Positions 42,633 through 53,714 of a DNA stretch of 64,000 nt are shown one piece after another; within the stretch, counting starts at the first letter, position 1; each line of letters starts with the position of its first letter. The stretch covers positions 99,532,484 through 99,596,483 of the forward strand of contig CM041297.1 of NCBI GenBank assembly GCA_023052935.1, written 5' to 3'. This stretch comes from Piezodorus guildinii. Lineage: Eukaryota > Arthropoda > Insecta > Hemiptera > Pentatomidae. Under the pieces are notes generated by a model that was not told where the DNA came from, made no database searches, and was given only the letters and a program-made list of their open reading frames with translations. A program made the position numbers and the translations under genes.

Positions 42633-43794
42633 AATTTTTTTTTTTAATTATAAGAAGTTTAATTTTATTTGTTTGTAATAAATCCACTGATGTTTTACTT
42701 GTAAATTTTTCTAGTTTTAATATAAACTTCACATTTTTTTTTTATAAACCTTTTATCGATTCAATTTAATTTCCTTGTTTGATATGACCCTATTTCATTT
42801 AAATTTAAATTTTTAGTGCTCAGAGATCAACCCATCTTGACTAGGGGTTGAGCTTACGTTTCCATTAAATTTGTTACCATTTATTTTTATAACAGCATTA
42901 ATGTACTTGGATCTTTGTATCAATAAACAAAAATAAAATAAAATACTTCTATTTTTTTTATGTATTATACGACATATATTAAGAATACCTAGATAAAGGA
43001 AGAAAGCAAGAAACAAAGCAGATATAAGAAAAAAAAAAAGGTTTTTTTTTATGTCTAGTAAGAAACGATTGCATAAGAAGTTCGTTCAGCTTGATAGAAT
43101 TTCTCTAGGCTTACAGAATACCTATCAGAAAGATCAGAGTCAGGGAATAGAGGGATTGAGGAGAGGAAGGTCGCTTTCATTAATCGGATCCAAGATGATG
43201 ATATCGATTTCTCCTCCAGCTCCAGAAGCTGGAGGTAATGGAATGAGAAAAGTCCAGGTTCCTCTGGAGGGAGTGTTATTGCGCGGGGCCACACCTGTGT
43301 AACCATAAGCTAACCCATTCCCAGGTGGCTAACTCTTACCATCCGGCTTTGTACCTATCTACTCTATTAAACCCATCTCTCTTTTTTATTGAACATCCCA
43401 AATCGAAATTTATATTCTTCTTCCCTGTAGTTACCTTATTAAATTTTAATGGAACTGCTGACTTGAGAGGAAAGTAGTGCAATAATCTCTTTGTATCTTA
43501 TTTAACATTTATATTGTCTATCCCATTTATTATACAAGTCAATTTTTTTAAAGCAAAACTTCTTTAGGCAAGACTACTGGGTAACTGAATGCTAAGGTAG
43601 TGTCAATACAACGGAAACGCGTTACGGCGATTACGCGAAAATGAAACTTATAAATATGTTATCTGTAAGGTAATGACGCAGAGTGGAAAAAATCACTAAT
43701 TTAGGTAGACAAAAGTCAAATCAAAAGTTTGGAATTTCCAGTGTTTCGCCTTTTATTATTAGTCGGCTAGACCCTTAATACTAATGTTTTTCCG
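42633..43794. other. No assigned gene; 83-codon open frame at 43051
   Basis: A plus-strand frame from ATG 43051 to the stop at 43302 (basic N-terminus, Pro/Gly-rich C-terminus) sits in sequence clearly GC-richer than its surroundings. The antisense strand is also open over the same bases. I do not recognise the protein and cannot tell a host exon from a transposon remnant. Confidence 0.3.
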
Positions 43795-44360
43795 TTATAC
43801 CGTGTTTACAAATAAATAATAAATGATTGAATCACTCCTCTCCGCACAATTTGCCGAATAACTGGCAATGGGATTATCTTTATTCGATGGCCATTTATTG
43901 TGTTCAAGGTGTGTTTCGCACAAAGTCTTTCTGCTTTTATTTAACAATGGACATTGCTGAGACAGGCAAGACATTATATTTCCAAACTCGTTATTGAATA
44001 TACATTGCAATCTACCAGTAAAGTTAATTTAGCAATTTGCCGATATAAGTCCCTATTCAATAACGAAAAACTATATAACCCCCATACTATCCTATGGATT
44101 TGATTTACCAATTCTTCTAGTCTTTAAACATTACAAATTTTGGCGATATTTTGCGATTTGGGTGATACATATTTTTTTTCAGACACAACACTCCGAATCA
44201 AAAGTTTTATAACATCTAATTTGAATAGCTTCCTAAATGAAAAGCATAAAAGTATTAGCAGGTTTCAGCAATTCCGAGCCATAATTAGATGTTTTGTATT
44301 ATTTTCCCCGTATTCTGGGACTTCATACGTATATAAACATAATAAATTTGAGGTTTGACC
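43795..44360. other. Unassigned, weak Penelope-like suggestion on the minus strand
   Basis: The minus-strand frame 43795-44010 contains IFNNEFGNIMSCLSQ and ETHLEHNKWPSNKDNPIAS. This faintly recalls the 'EH...N.SAIA.H' end of Penelope-type GIY-YIG domains. The resemblance is too weak to call. Confidence 0.15.
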
Positions 44361-44660
44361 ACTGTACGCACGCCAATCATGTCAAAAAAAATAATTAGTT
44401 TTTATTATAATTTTTTTTTTCACATTAAATGCAACGAAAGAGGTTATAGTGATTCAGTTTTGCCACCGAATTGTATTGTGAAGGGTCTGTTGTAAGTAAA
44501 GAGGTTATTTAAAATAGATTTATTACCCTGCTTAAAACATGTTTATACTTTTGTTCTTTATTATTTAATAAAAGCTAATTTTTATTTTCTGCATATTATT
44601 ATTATAAAAAGTTGATTTTATTTCCTAGATTCAATTTTTAATTATGAAGAGTAAATTATA

Positions 44661-44910
44661 TTTAAATAAATTCTCCGGAACCATATCTTCTTTTAAATAT
44701 TATTTACTAATTCATGATATTAGTGATATAGAGTTATTGAATTATAATTTTGATTATTGTTAATTTGTTTAAAATGTAGTCTAATGTTGAATTGTAATTG
44801 GCTTTTGTCTAGTGATTCTGATATGGACCTCGAAACGTTGTAAATATAATTTTGATGAATTAATAAATAATATTTCAAAAGAAGAGATCGCTCCGGAGAA
44901 TTTATTTAAA
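44661..44910 (+). mobile_element. Palindromic element with CGAAACGT core, copy a
   Basis: Inverted ends of about 50 bp: 44661-44713 (tttaaataaattctccgga...tcttcttttaaatattattta) and 44859-44910 (its inverse with few changes). Just inside the right arm is ctgatatggacct followed by cgaaacgttg (44818-44840). It is 250 bp long and non-coding. The last base of the inner motif is followed by 'taaatataattttgatgaatt', part of the right arm. Confidence 0.62.
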
Positions 44911-45319
44911 GGATATTTTATTTTATAGTGGAAAATCCATTGTACCCTCTCGCCAGCTGTTGTCTTTTATCTCTGTTGTTTATAAGCGTTCCGCATTTTG
45001 TCTCTATCTCTATTTTTCGTTTATTTCACCTTTTTTTTTAATCTTTGTATCTGCAAGAAAATAAAGAATATTTTTATTTTTTATTTTCAAACCGCATAGC
45101 TATTTATTTATTATATTCCACATTGTCTAAATTATCATACAAATTATATTCTTCTATACTGTATACGAGATTTTAGAAAAATAGTATTACCAAATCATTA
45201 AACAAATAGATAAATGTAATAAATTTATTAACTAACATTGCTTTTAATTATTTCATAAAGAATTTTCACTGTAAACTATTTGATTATAATTATTTTAATT
45301 ATAATATTTTTACTTTCAC
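44911..45319. other. AT-rich, nothing recognised
   Basis: No gene or repeat copy identified. Confidence 0.4.
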
Positions 45320-45990
45320 TTACTATATATAGTAAGGGAAGGAATTGCGATCGTGAAAATTTTCACGATGGTGTATTCCAGTTTTAACGGAAATACACGT
45401 TTTAGGGTCCCCTGAGTCCAAATAACCAAGTTCCGCAAAAAGGTCTGTGTGTGTGGTAACTCCCGGGCGGAAACGAAAAGTCCTATGAAATTGAAATTTC
45501 ATATTTGAGACAACTATACGCCCGAGATGTTACACAAACTTTATTATAAAAGTCGGCTTACCAGAAGAGCCACTTTATACCATGCATATTGCACCTTTTG
45601 TACATCGATTAAACTCGCTATATCGATGTAAAATGTAATGGGCTTTAATATCATGTAGGTTTCATTCTGATTAAAATAGTCTGACAGGGCTTAAATGCCG
45701 ATATTTTAAATTTTTTTCTCTAAAGTACCTTAATTTTGAATATTAAAAAAAAAAAAAAATATATTATCTTGTTACCACTGATGAAAAACAGGTAAATATA
45801 TAAATTGAATGAATCCGATACCTAAATAAAGGAAAAAGCTGAAATCGTATTTTTTTAATGTAATTTTTTGTTTTTGAACATATGAACAGTAATATGCATG
45901 TATAATATACCGTTGGAAAGCTAAATGTTTTAGAAAAAATATTATCTCATACACAAGCTTTTAAAAGTTAAGAGACAGTGATGAAAAGCC
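45320..45990 (-). repeat. Dispersed repeat family A, best preserved copy
   Basis: This is the inverse of the blocks in 12780-13450, including 'aaaacgtgtatttccgttaa', 'ggggaccctaaaacg', 'cggaacttggttatttggac', 'gggcgtatagttgtctcaaa', 'agtggctcttctggtaagcc', 'atcgatatagcgagttt' and 'gcatttaagccctgtcagac'. Its terminus carries a perfect 20-bp palindrome (atcgtgaaaattttcacgat, 45352-45371) next to 'gggaaggaattgcg'. Confidence 0.65.
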
Positions 45991-46884
45991 GATAAAACTA
46001 AGTGATTATTTTAGATAATAATATAATAGATTTTTTAATACAACACATGTTTCAATAGAAATTCCATTCAACTAATTCTTTAATGGTTTCACTCATTTTT
46101 ATCTCTTACTGTATTTGATAATTCTTTAATCGATTCTAAAAACGGAGGTAAGTGAAAATCTTTAAAACATTAATTAGCATATAATTATAATCATATGTTT
46201 ATTTTAATATTAAATAGTTCAGGCTGTGAGCTGTTTTTATAAAACTAAACAAATCAAAATTGAATTAGATGAATATATACATATTCTACATAATCAAAAG
46301 AAATATTTTAAAAGATGCAACTTGGACGAACACCGATAACTAGTGGTACAAAAAATGTTCCTTCTCTCCAATTGGCCAACTTTGCCAACACTATTGATTA
46401 TAGAGTTTGATTAATTATGTAAGGTACGTAACCTAAACAACGCCTGGTCCCTAATAAAGCCAATTAGCTATTTTTGTTTGTTATTTTGTGAGTTTCTTAA
46501 GACAAGATATGTACCTAAATGTAGCTAGAATACTACTAATAGTCAGCCAATATTTAACAAAGAAAAATATTTAATATTAATTAATTAATTAGTAACTGAG
46601 CGTTATTTGAATTGTGTCTTATTTCTATTGAAAGATTTCCTTAACATTAAAATATTTCAAGATAGAGATGGTAAGAGATTTTACCACTTCAAGTCAAAGA
46701 AATGATATATAGTCATTTACTACAATACACTACAATCAGACATTTATTACAATACACTTAGATATTTATTACAGTTATTAAAGATTTCCTCTCAAGAGCC
46801 TTTAACTTTGTCACCTGCCCAATCCTACTAGTTTTTTTCTTTATTAAGTTTATCATTGTTTTATATTTATTGTGGATATAATTA
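45991..46884. other. AT-rich, nothing recognised
   Basis: No gene. Around 46655-46760 a 'catttattacaatacac' motif repeats two or three times over a short distance. Confidence 0.4.
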
Positions 46885-47127
46885 GTTGACCGTTGAGAAT
46901 TACTAAGAGGGATCAGTCCGGGTGGCGGTCAGTAAATGAAACAAATGAGTAGTTTCAAAGATTAATTTTCTGCCAAGGTTTCGACCCCCAATGGAAACAG
47001 AGTTGAAATTGAGTTTCCATTCTCCTAAAATACGCCCTAATGATGACCTACAATGGGGGTCGAAACGTTGGCAGAAAATAAATGGTTGAAGCCACTCAAT
47101 TGTTTCATTCACTGACCGCCTACCGGA
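46885..47127 (+). mobile_element. Palindromic element with CGAAACGTTGGC core, copy c
   Basis: The arms 46917-46989 and 47054-47127 are inverse copies: tccgggtggcggtcagt and atgaaacaa outside, then ttttctgccaaggtttcgac with 'cccca' inside. The right arm, plus strand, reads taatgatgacctacaatggg and then gggtcgaaacgttggc. The middle has its own hairpin (aatggaaac...gtttccatt). The 16 bp gttgaccgttgagaat at 46885-46900 is shared exactly with 55102-55117 (inverted) at the same distance outside the 'gggtg.cggtca' end. It is non-coding. Confidence 0.65.
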
Positions 47128-47599
47128 CCAATTCCTTTTAGCAGTTTTATATTTATATTTGATATGGCGGATGTACCATATAATCATCATTCTAAAAATT
47201 AATAAAGGGTTTAGTAAAATTCAGGAATAACAAAACAATTCTAATTGACTATGGTCTGATTAGATTCAGAAAAGTAATCATTGACGGTAAACGAAATCAT
47301 AAGAAAAATCATAAGAGTATTTAGATAATCTTAGCTATAGCTTCGAAAGCTAAATAAAAAGTTCATTTAAAAGAACTGTAATTTGTATGAGGGTTTTCGA
47401 GTTGTTGATTAACTACTAATAAATTTTTTTTTGTTAATCGTAAAACTATAATTTTATTTATTTCACAATACAAAGTATTGTAAAACTTTCTTTTCTGTCG
47501 CGGTTCTTTCCCCATTATCAAGACTTTTTTTAAAAACATTTTTTAACACCCAGCGCATTATATTAAATTTCTAGCTTACTGCTATTCGTCCACTTAGAT
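47128..47599. other. AT-rich spacer
   Basis: No recognised feature. Confidence 0.4.
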
Positions 47600-47990
47600 G
47601 TTTATTGGCTAACTAAGTTATAATCTTTGATGAATTCAATAACATTGTTGTGGAATCTTTTGTCATTGCCAAGTAGCTGTAGCAGTTCGAGCCCATCGAT
47701 TTCATTCTTTTTTCTTATTCGTTGGTTTCTGTTGCTGTCCACCATTATATATTTTTACTGACTTATTCCTTACAGTGTGCACATATTTGTTTTGTGCCTT
47801 CCAAAATACCTGTAAGTAAGCCTTGTGCGTCCTATCCTCAGTCTTGTGAATACTAATTGCTCTATTCTTCGACCTGAGAGGAGGTTCCAGAGCATCATGT
47901 AGGTTCTTATTGCCTTGAGAAAGTTGTCTTCATCAACTTCCTGTCAATTCCGGATCCAAGCTTCCTCAGTTTCCTTTCTTATTTCTGATT
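47600..47990 (-). pseudogene. RNase H-type LINE C-terminal fragment
   Basis: The minus strand gives EIRKETEEAWIRN, then LVFTRLRIGRTRLTYRYF in shifted frames near 47780-47850, and KTNMCTL. This is the 'TRLRIGHTRLTH.YLL' block and first zinc-finger Cys of RNase H-containing LINE proteins. A segment rich in Glu/Asn/Lys follows (47640-47740), ending about 47600. Stops are frequent. Confidence 0.6.
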
Positions 47991-48069
47991 TAAAGTCGGG
48001 CAAGGAAATGGAAATTCGTAAAACCATAAACTATAGTTTATTTTTTAAACTATTATTTTTAGTTTAATG

Positions 48070-48195
48070 GTTTTTAGGTTTATTTATTTTGTAACATAAA
48101 GGCTTTTCAACCACTAGGGTTATTTTAGCCCTAAATTAATAATACAGATACAATCCTTTAAGTAAAATACAAACACATTATAGATAATTACCCAT
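48070..48195 (-). repeat. LINE 3' UTR fragment, same family as 61383-61765
   Basis: The segment 'aaggcttttcaaccactagg' followed by 'gttattttagccctaaatta' and 'ataatac' matches 61403-61449 with few changes. At 61 kb it lies just downstream of an RNase H-type LINE C-terminus, so this is probably that LINE's 3' UTR ending in A-rich sequence (minus strand) near 48070. Confidence 0.6.
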
Positions 48196-48419
48196 AAGAA
48201 ATGAATAAAATAAAAATATTAAAAATCAAAAACCGATTTTGAGGTTTAATTTACATATTTTATATTAATTGAGGTATATCAGAAGAACAAACAGACGGAT
48301 TAAGGTCTGGTTTTCAGGACAATTATATTGTGTGAAATCCTACCTTTCTAAACTACTAGATACTATCCAGTCGAATCAAGTTATAACTTATAATAATGAA
48401 AGTCCATATTATTAATTAG

Positions 48420-48640
48420 TAATAGTTAATATTTCAAAGGATGTAGAGTGGTGTCATAGGATACACGTGCTGTAGCATGCTATCACTGGATCTTGAGTAA
48501 TTGCTGCCCGGGTCATTACGGTCCTGTTCAACCACTCATTAGAGGGGTCACGTGACCTGGGGGGAGAGAGGATAGTGAAGGGAGAGAGAAGAGAGAGGAA
48601 GGTGCTGGCTTTGATAATAAAAGAAAAGGTAAAAGAATTT
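48420..48640. other. GC-richer island with 12-bp palindrome
   Basis: It contains the perfect palindrome ggtcacgtgacc (48546-48557, centred on an E-box CACGTG) followed by a purine-rich 'ggggggagagagg...gagagaagagagaggaagg' run. No frame, boxes or second copy were seen. It could be an unrecognised transposon end or a regulatory segment. Confidence 0.3.
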
Positions 48641-48889
48641 TAAGGTAAGAAGAGTAAAGCAACAGATAACCAAAAGATTTATTTATTTCTAACGTTTAGA
48701 TAGCTTTTATAATTAATAGCAGTTGGAAAAGTAAATAAATTTACTTAATTTATTCTTTATAAAGGAAAAAACATTCTTTATTAACCTTAAATTATATGAT
48801 ACTTTTCAAAGATTGATAGTTCAAAAAAACTTTTTTTTATCTATATTCAAAAACAACTTTAATTGAGTAATTGACCTAATATTCACAAT

Positions 48890-49110
48890 ATAAACATAAT
48901 TCAGACGTTGATTTCCAAAAGTACTAAAGGACATTTTTTACAAAATTGATTTTTTTACATATTTGTATTCTCATCAATTAGTTATATTTAAATCTTCTTT
49001 TTGATTTTATCTAATGAACACCCAAGCCCTTTATAAACGCAATTTAAAAATATAATTATTTTCTAAAGGAAATGAATACACATTTAATTTCGTTCCAAAT
49101 TATACCAAAA
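48890..49110 (-). repeat. Dispersed repeat family C, copy 3
   Basis: Inverse match to 39090-39260 over about 160 bp with good identity. A short further stretch near 49245-49300 ('ttttggaaatcaacatctca') also recalls the family. Confidence 0.6.
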
Positions 49111-50102
<992 letters not shown>

Positions 50103-50272
50103 GATTATTATTACCTTAGAGCATTAAAGAAAACCTAACGACCACATTAACTTTCCTATTTTTTCTTTCATTAGAACTTTCTCCTGACTGTTATAAGCGC
50201 AACAGAAAATGAATTAGCGAAATCGGTCAAGCCATTCACGCGTGATGTGATGACCAATGGAAAAAATGAGTC

Positions 50273-50280
<8 letters not shown>

Positions 50281-50329
<49 letters not shown>

Positions 50330-50348
50330 TATATATATATTTATATAT
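50281..50348. repeat. (TA)n microsatellite
   Basis: Alternating A/T with one T-run interruption near 50327. Confidence 0.93.
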
Positions 50349-50466
50349 AAAATGCAGGGTTACCAGGCAGAGCTTAATAGTCGACATACAGTACAATTAA
50401 TTTAAGTCATTACTTATAACAGTCACTCATATATCGTTAAGATTAAGAGATAAAATAATATTAATC

Positions 50467-50660
50467 TGAGAGGTCAGTTGTGGTGTAGTGGCTACCATGA
50501 AGGCCTTTTAAGACCAAGGTGGCAGATGGACTTTTTAAGCCAGTAAAAAATCTTTAATTATGCTGACCTTCGAAGGAGATGTAAATTTGTCGTCTCGAGC
50601 CAATGGAAGGTCAGATACTAGTAAGAGATCCCTATCCTAATTATACCTGGATAGATGTTA
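50467..50660 (+). mobile_element. tRNA-like SINE, family 2, copy C
   Basis: The head has a box A-like tggtgtagtggc near 50479-50490. The box B area is lost. The body 'atgctgaccttcgaaggaga', 'cgagccaatggaaggtcag', 'atccctatcctaattatacc' follows copies A and B. Confidence 0.62.
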
Positions 50661-50754
50661 AATTAATAAAAGAGTATATTTATATTAAGAGTATAAGTTT
50701 TAACACTTTTAACACATGATGAATGTCTAACAGTGTATATTGAGGATATACCTA

Positions 50755-51135
50755 TTCCCACTTCAGAAGTACAATATTTTGGACTTAACGAAGTAAAAAC
50801 ACTGATATGGAGGGAACAGACGATTTGGACTGGACGATCCAGAATTTTTATAATATTGAAAACTAAAATTACTATTCACAAAGTACATCCTTATGGGCAT
50901 ACGGAATAGAACTATGGACATCTGCCAAAACCTCCAGCATCCAAATAATTCAGTCTTTCCAATCCAAAATATTAAGAAAAATCTTGGGTGCACCGTTTTA
51001 TGTGGCAAACAAATCTCTCTTTTCAAGGACTTAGACTTGCTCACCGTTTCAGACACAGCCACACACCCATCGACCCAAAAACTTAAATCCACCACCAATC
51101 CGTACTACCCACGGCGGATTAAGGCGGTGTGCTAG
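50755..51135 (+). pseudogene. Jockey-clade LINE ORF2 C-terminal fragment
   Basis: The plus-strand frame around 50888-51135 reads YGIELWTSAKTSSIQIIQSF, then QSKILRKILGAPFYVANKSL and FKDLDLLTVSD, aligned with residues 801-850 of the intact ORF2 (YGVELWGSTK...ILRKILNAPYFVTNK). Upstream bases 50755-50890 match the thumb region weakly with frameshifts. It is more diverged than the 41821 and 51832 copies. Confidence 0.72.
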
Positions 51136-51820
51136 AGATGCTAAGTTACCATATTTGCATATTGCATATAGTTATTTTCTAGAAGGCAAACAGCAATTTT
51201 ACAGGCCAAAATAATTGTAAATAAATAATAAAAGAATGAACAACGAAATTTAAACTTAAATCACATATCTTAGTTTATTATCAATAGTATGGTCATTAAT
51301 AGGTTTATTAAATTTATAGGATGATGATAGAGGAGAGAGTGAAACGACGCCTAAATCATAGCTATCTAGTTTCAACAATTCCTTATAGTTCTTATACTTA
51401 TGACAGTCAATAGTTTAATAAAGGATAAATGAATCGCGCGTGTTTAAGTATCGTTGTTTTTCGGTGGTAGGAAATAAGAAAGTCTGCATTTCGGTAAAAA
51501 AATATTACATAAAACTAAGTATAAACAAAAGATAGGACTGGTTGTAGAAATATTCGTAAAGCTATAGAAAAAATAGCAACGCGGTTTGCATGTTATAAAA
51601 AAACCAGAGGTAGAAAAATTGTCCAGGTCAATAATAGAATGAAAAGTGGGAAGAAAGAGGAAAAAGCAAGAATACAAATATTTAGAGCACGGAAGCCAGA
51701 TCGACATGGCATCAAGGAAGAGCAGGCAATTTTTTTTGTGTTAAAATTGAATTGCTATTCTCATATCTCTGTAAAAGTAGTTCAGATTTCGTCAATTGAT
51801 GATACGCAACCGTAATATAA
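51136..51820. other. No recognised gene
   Basis: A plus-strand frame of about 90 codons (about 51540-51815, very Lys/Arg-rich) is open but carries no motif I recognise and no start of note. Confidence 0.3.
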
Positions 51821-51831
51821 CAGGTTGAAAT

Positions 51832-52541
51832 GTTTTTTTAAATTTTTATTTATTAAAATTCTCGACTGTAATTTATATTACAACAAGTAAATATCCTAAA
51901 AGAAAACTTACATGAGACAGACTTGTAGAGGAACAACCCAACGGTAGCACTCCATTAACTATTTTAAACTAGAAGGTCTCTAGGCATTCAGACGCCTTGG
52001 AGGATTATCAGGAATCGACCAGGAAGCTAGGTTGAAAATAGTTGGTTGGGGTGGGAATGGAATTTGTCATAAATGGATTGATATCTGGTTCAGGCCAAAT
52101 CAGCATAACATGGAACATTTAGGTATTTATAGATGATTTTATTTGTGACAAAGTAAGGAGCGTTGAGGATTTTACGAAGGATTTTGGATGGTAAAGATTG
52201 GATACGGAGAGAATTCGATGGTTTAGTAAGAAGCTCAACTCCGTAAGTCCATAAGGCCTCATGATGGTCATGTAGATGAGACTTTTGTAGCTAAGTGGAA
52301 GGTTTGAGCGTCTGTCTAATAAGTGTTGAAGTAATCGAAAGCAGCGAACAGTTTCTTGTCGTTTCAGTCTTGTGTGCGGATTCCATGTGTGACGTTTGTC
52401 AAGGAGGAGTCCTAGGTAGGTCTGTAAATGACAAGTGATATTAAAGGATACGTGGAACAGGATGTCATTGGCTTACGACTAAGGGTGAAGGTTATTTGGT
52501 GGGATTAGTTGGAATTTATTTTAATTCTCCAATTCTGACAC
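51832..52541 (-). pseudogene. 5'-truncated copy of the Jockey-clade LINE with target duplication
   Basis: caggttgaaat occurs at 51821-51831 and 52542-52552, a perfect 11-bp target duplication. Between them the minus strand holds an A-rich tail, the family 3' UTR and about 190 codons of the ORF2 C-terminus from 'VWCQNWRIKIN' to the end. Base identity to 32640-33245 is high, but several indels and stops disrupt the frame. It is a typical dead-on-arrival insertion. Confidence 0.88.
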
Positions 52542-52552
52542 CAGGTTGAAAT

Positions 52553-53714
52553 AAAACTTCTAAAAAATGTTTTTATCAGCTATATAAATTAACTAGTTTT
52601 TTTTTTCATATTCAATATAGTTTTTAGCACCGCGAAATAGGAAAAAATGGATTATTATATGCATATAATTTCAATATAAATTTTCTTTAAAATAACGACG
52701 AAACATTAAAAATAATGATATAGAAAGTTTATAGAAAAAAAAATACAACTAAACACTACAACTACTAATCACTATAATAAAATGATATCGCGATTCCGGT
52801 TACTGTAATATCATTCCAAACCACACAATGGATTTAGATACGTTTTCACTATTATTTACGGCATTCTTTTCTGACGGTTTATAAGTAAAATATATTTCAA
52901 TTAAAGTTTTCTTTGGAAGGTAAATTAAATTTTTTGTATCGAGTCATCAAAAAATTATTCCTGAAATTTGGGTAGTTAATATAGACGTATAATCTACCAT
53001 TGGAAAGCGCAAGACTTAAGAAAAATTAATATTCAATGTAGTCCGTACAATTTAAAAAAAAATATTTAGATAAACTTATAAGCATATGATATTTAATGTT
53101 GTGAAAGCGAGGTTATGGGTATGGATGATATTATAATTTCTTCAACACAGTGCTCGAAATTTTAGAAAAAATATAAGGTACCAAATCGTACATTAATTGT
53201 TAAAATAAATAGAATGGTGTTATAAACCCATAAAACTCTGTTAATAATCATTTCTACTTTCATATATTTCATGAAAACAGATGTTCCACTGTATACTAAT
53301 TCAGGACTAAATTAAATTAAACCTTAAAATGCATTCATATAAGTGTATCTGGAGTAATAAATCGAGTAAAATACACTAAAATATAAACAATTTAATAATG
53401 CAAACAAATAAACTGAACCGATTTTGATTTTTTTTTTTGTACCAATTTATGTTTGAAATTTCTGCCAATCATTAAATTTAGTAATGAATAGACGTTATAT
53501 AATAAACTGAATATTTTCTTACTTAGTGGACTTTTCGAACGATTGAAATTATTATTTGTAAACTGAACTTTTTAAAACCTAATTGACACTATATTTAAAT
53601 TGCAACCGTGCGAATCTAGAGCTAGTCACTAGTTATAAATAAATAACTATTATAATGAAATTATACTATTATAGTGAAACTCTTCATAAATTTTAAATTA
53701 TATGAGGAAAATGG
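52553..53714. other. AT-rich; diverged family A piece at about 52870-53080
   Basis: 'agacgtataatctaccattggaaagc' (52983-53008) is the inverse of the left block of family A ('..ttggaaagctaaa' at 45914). The rest is unassigned. Confidence 0.35.

Noticed and set aside
43795..44010. Penelope-type GIY-YIG remnant
   Set aside because: Only a faint 'EH...N..IAS' resemblance, without the GIY or YIG residues. Kept only as an unassigned entry.
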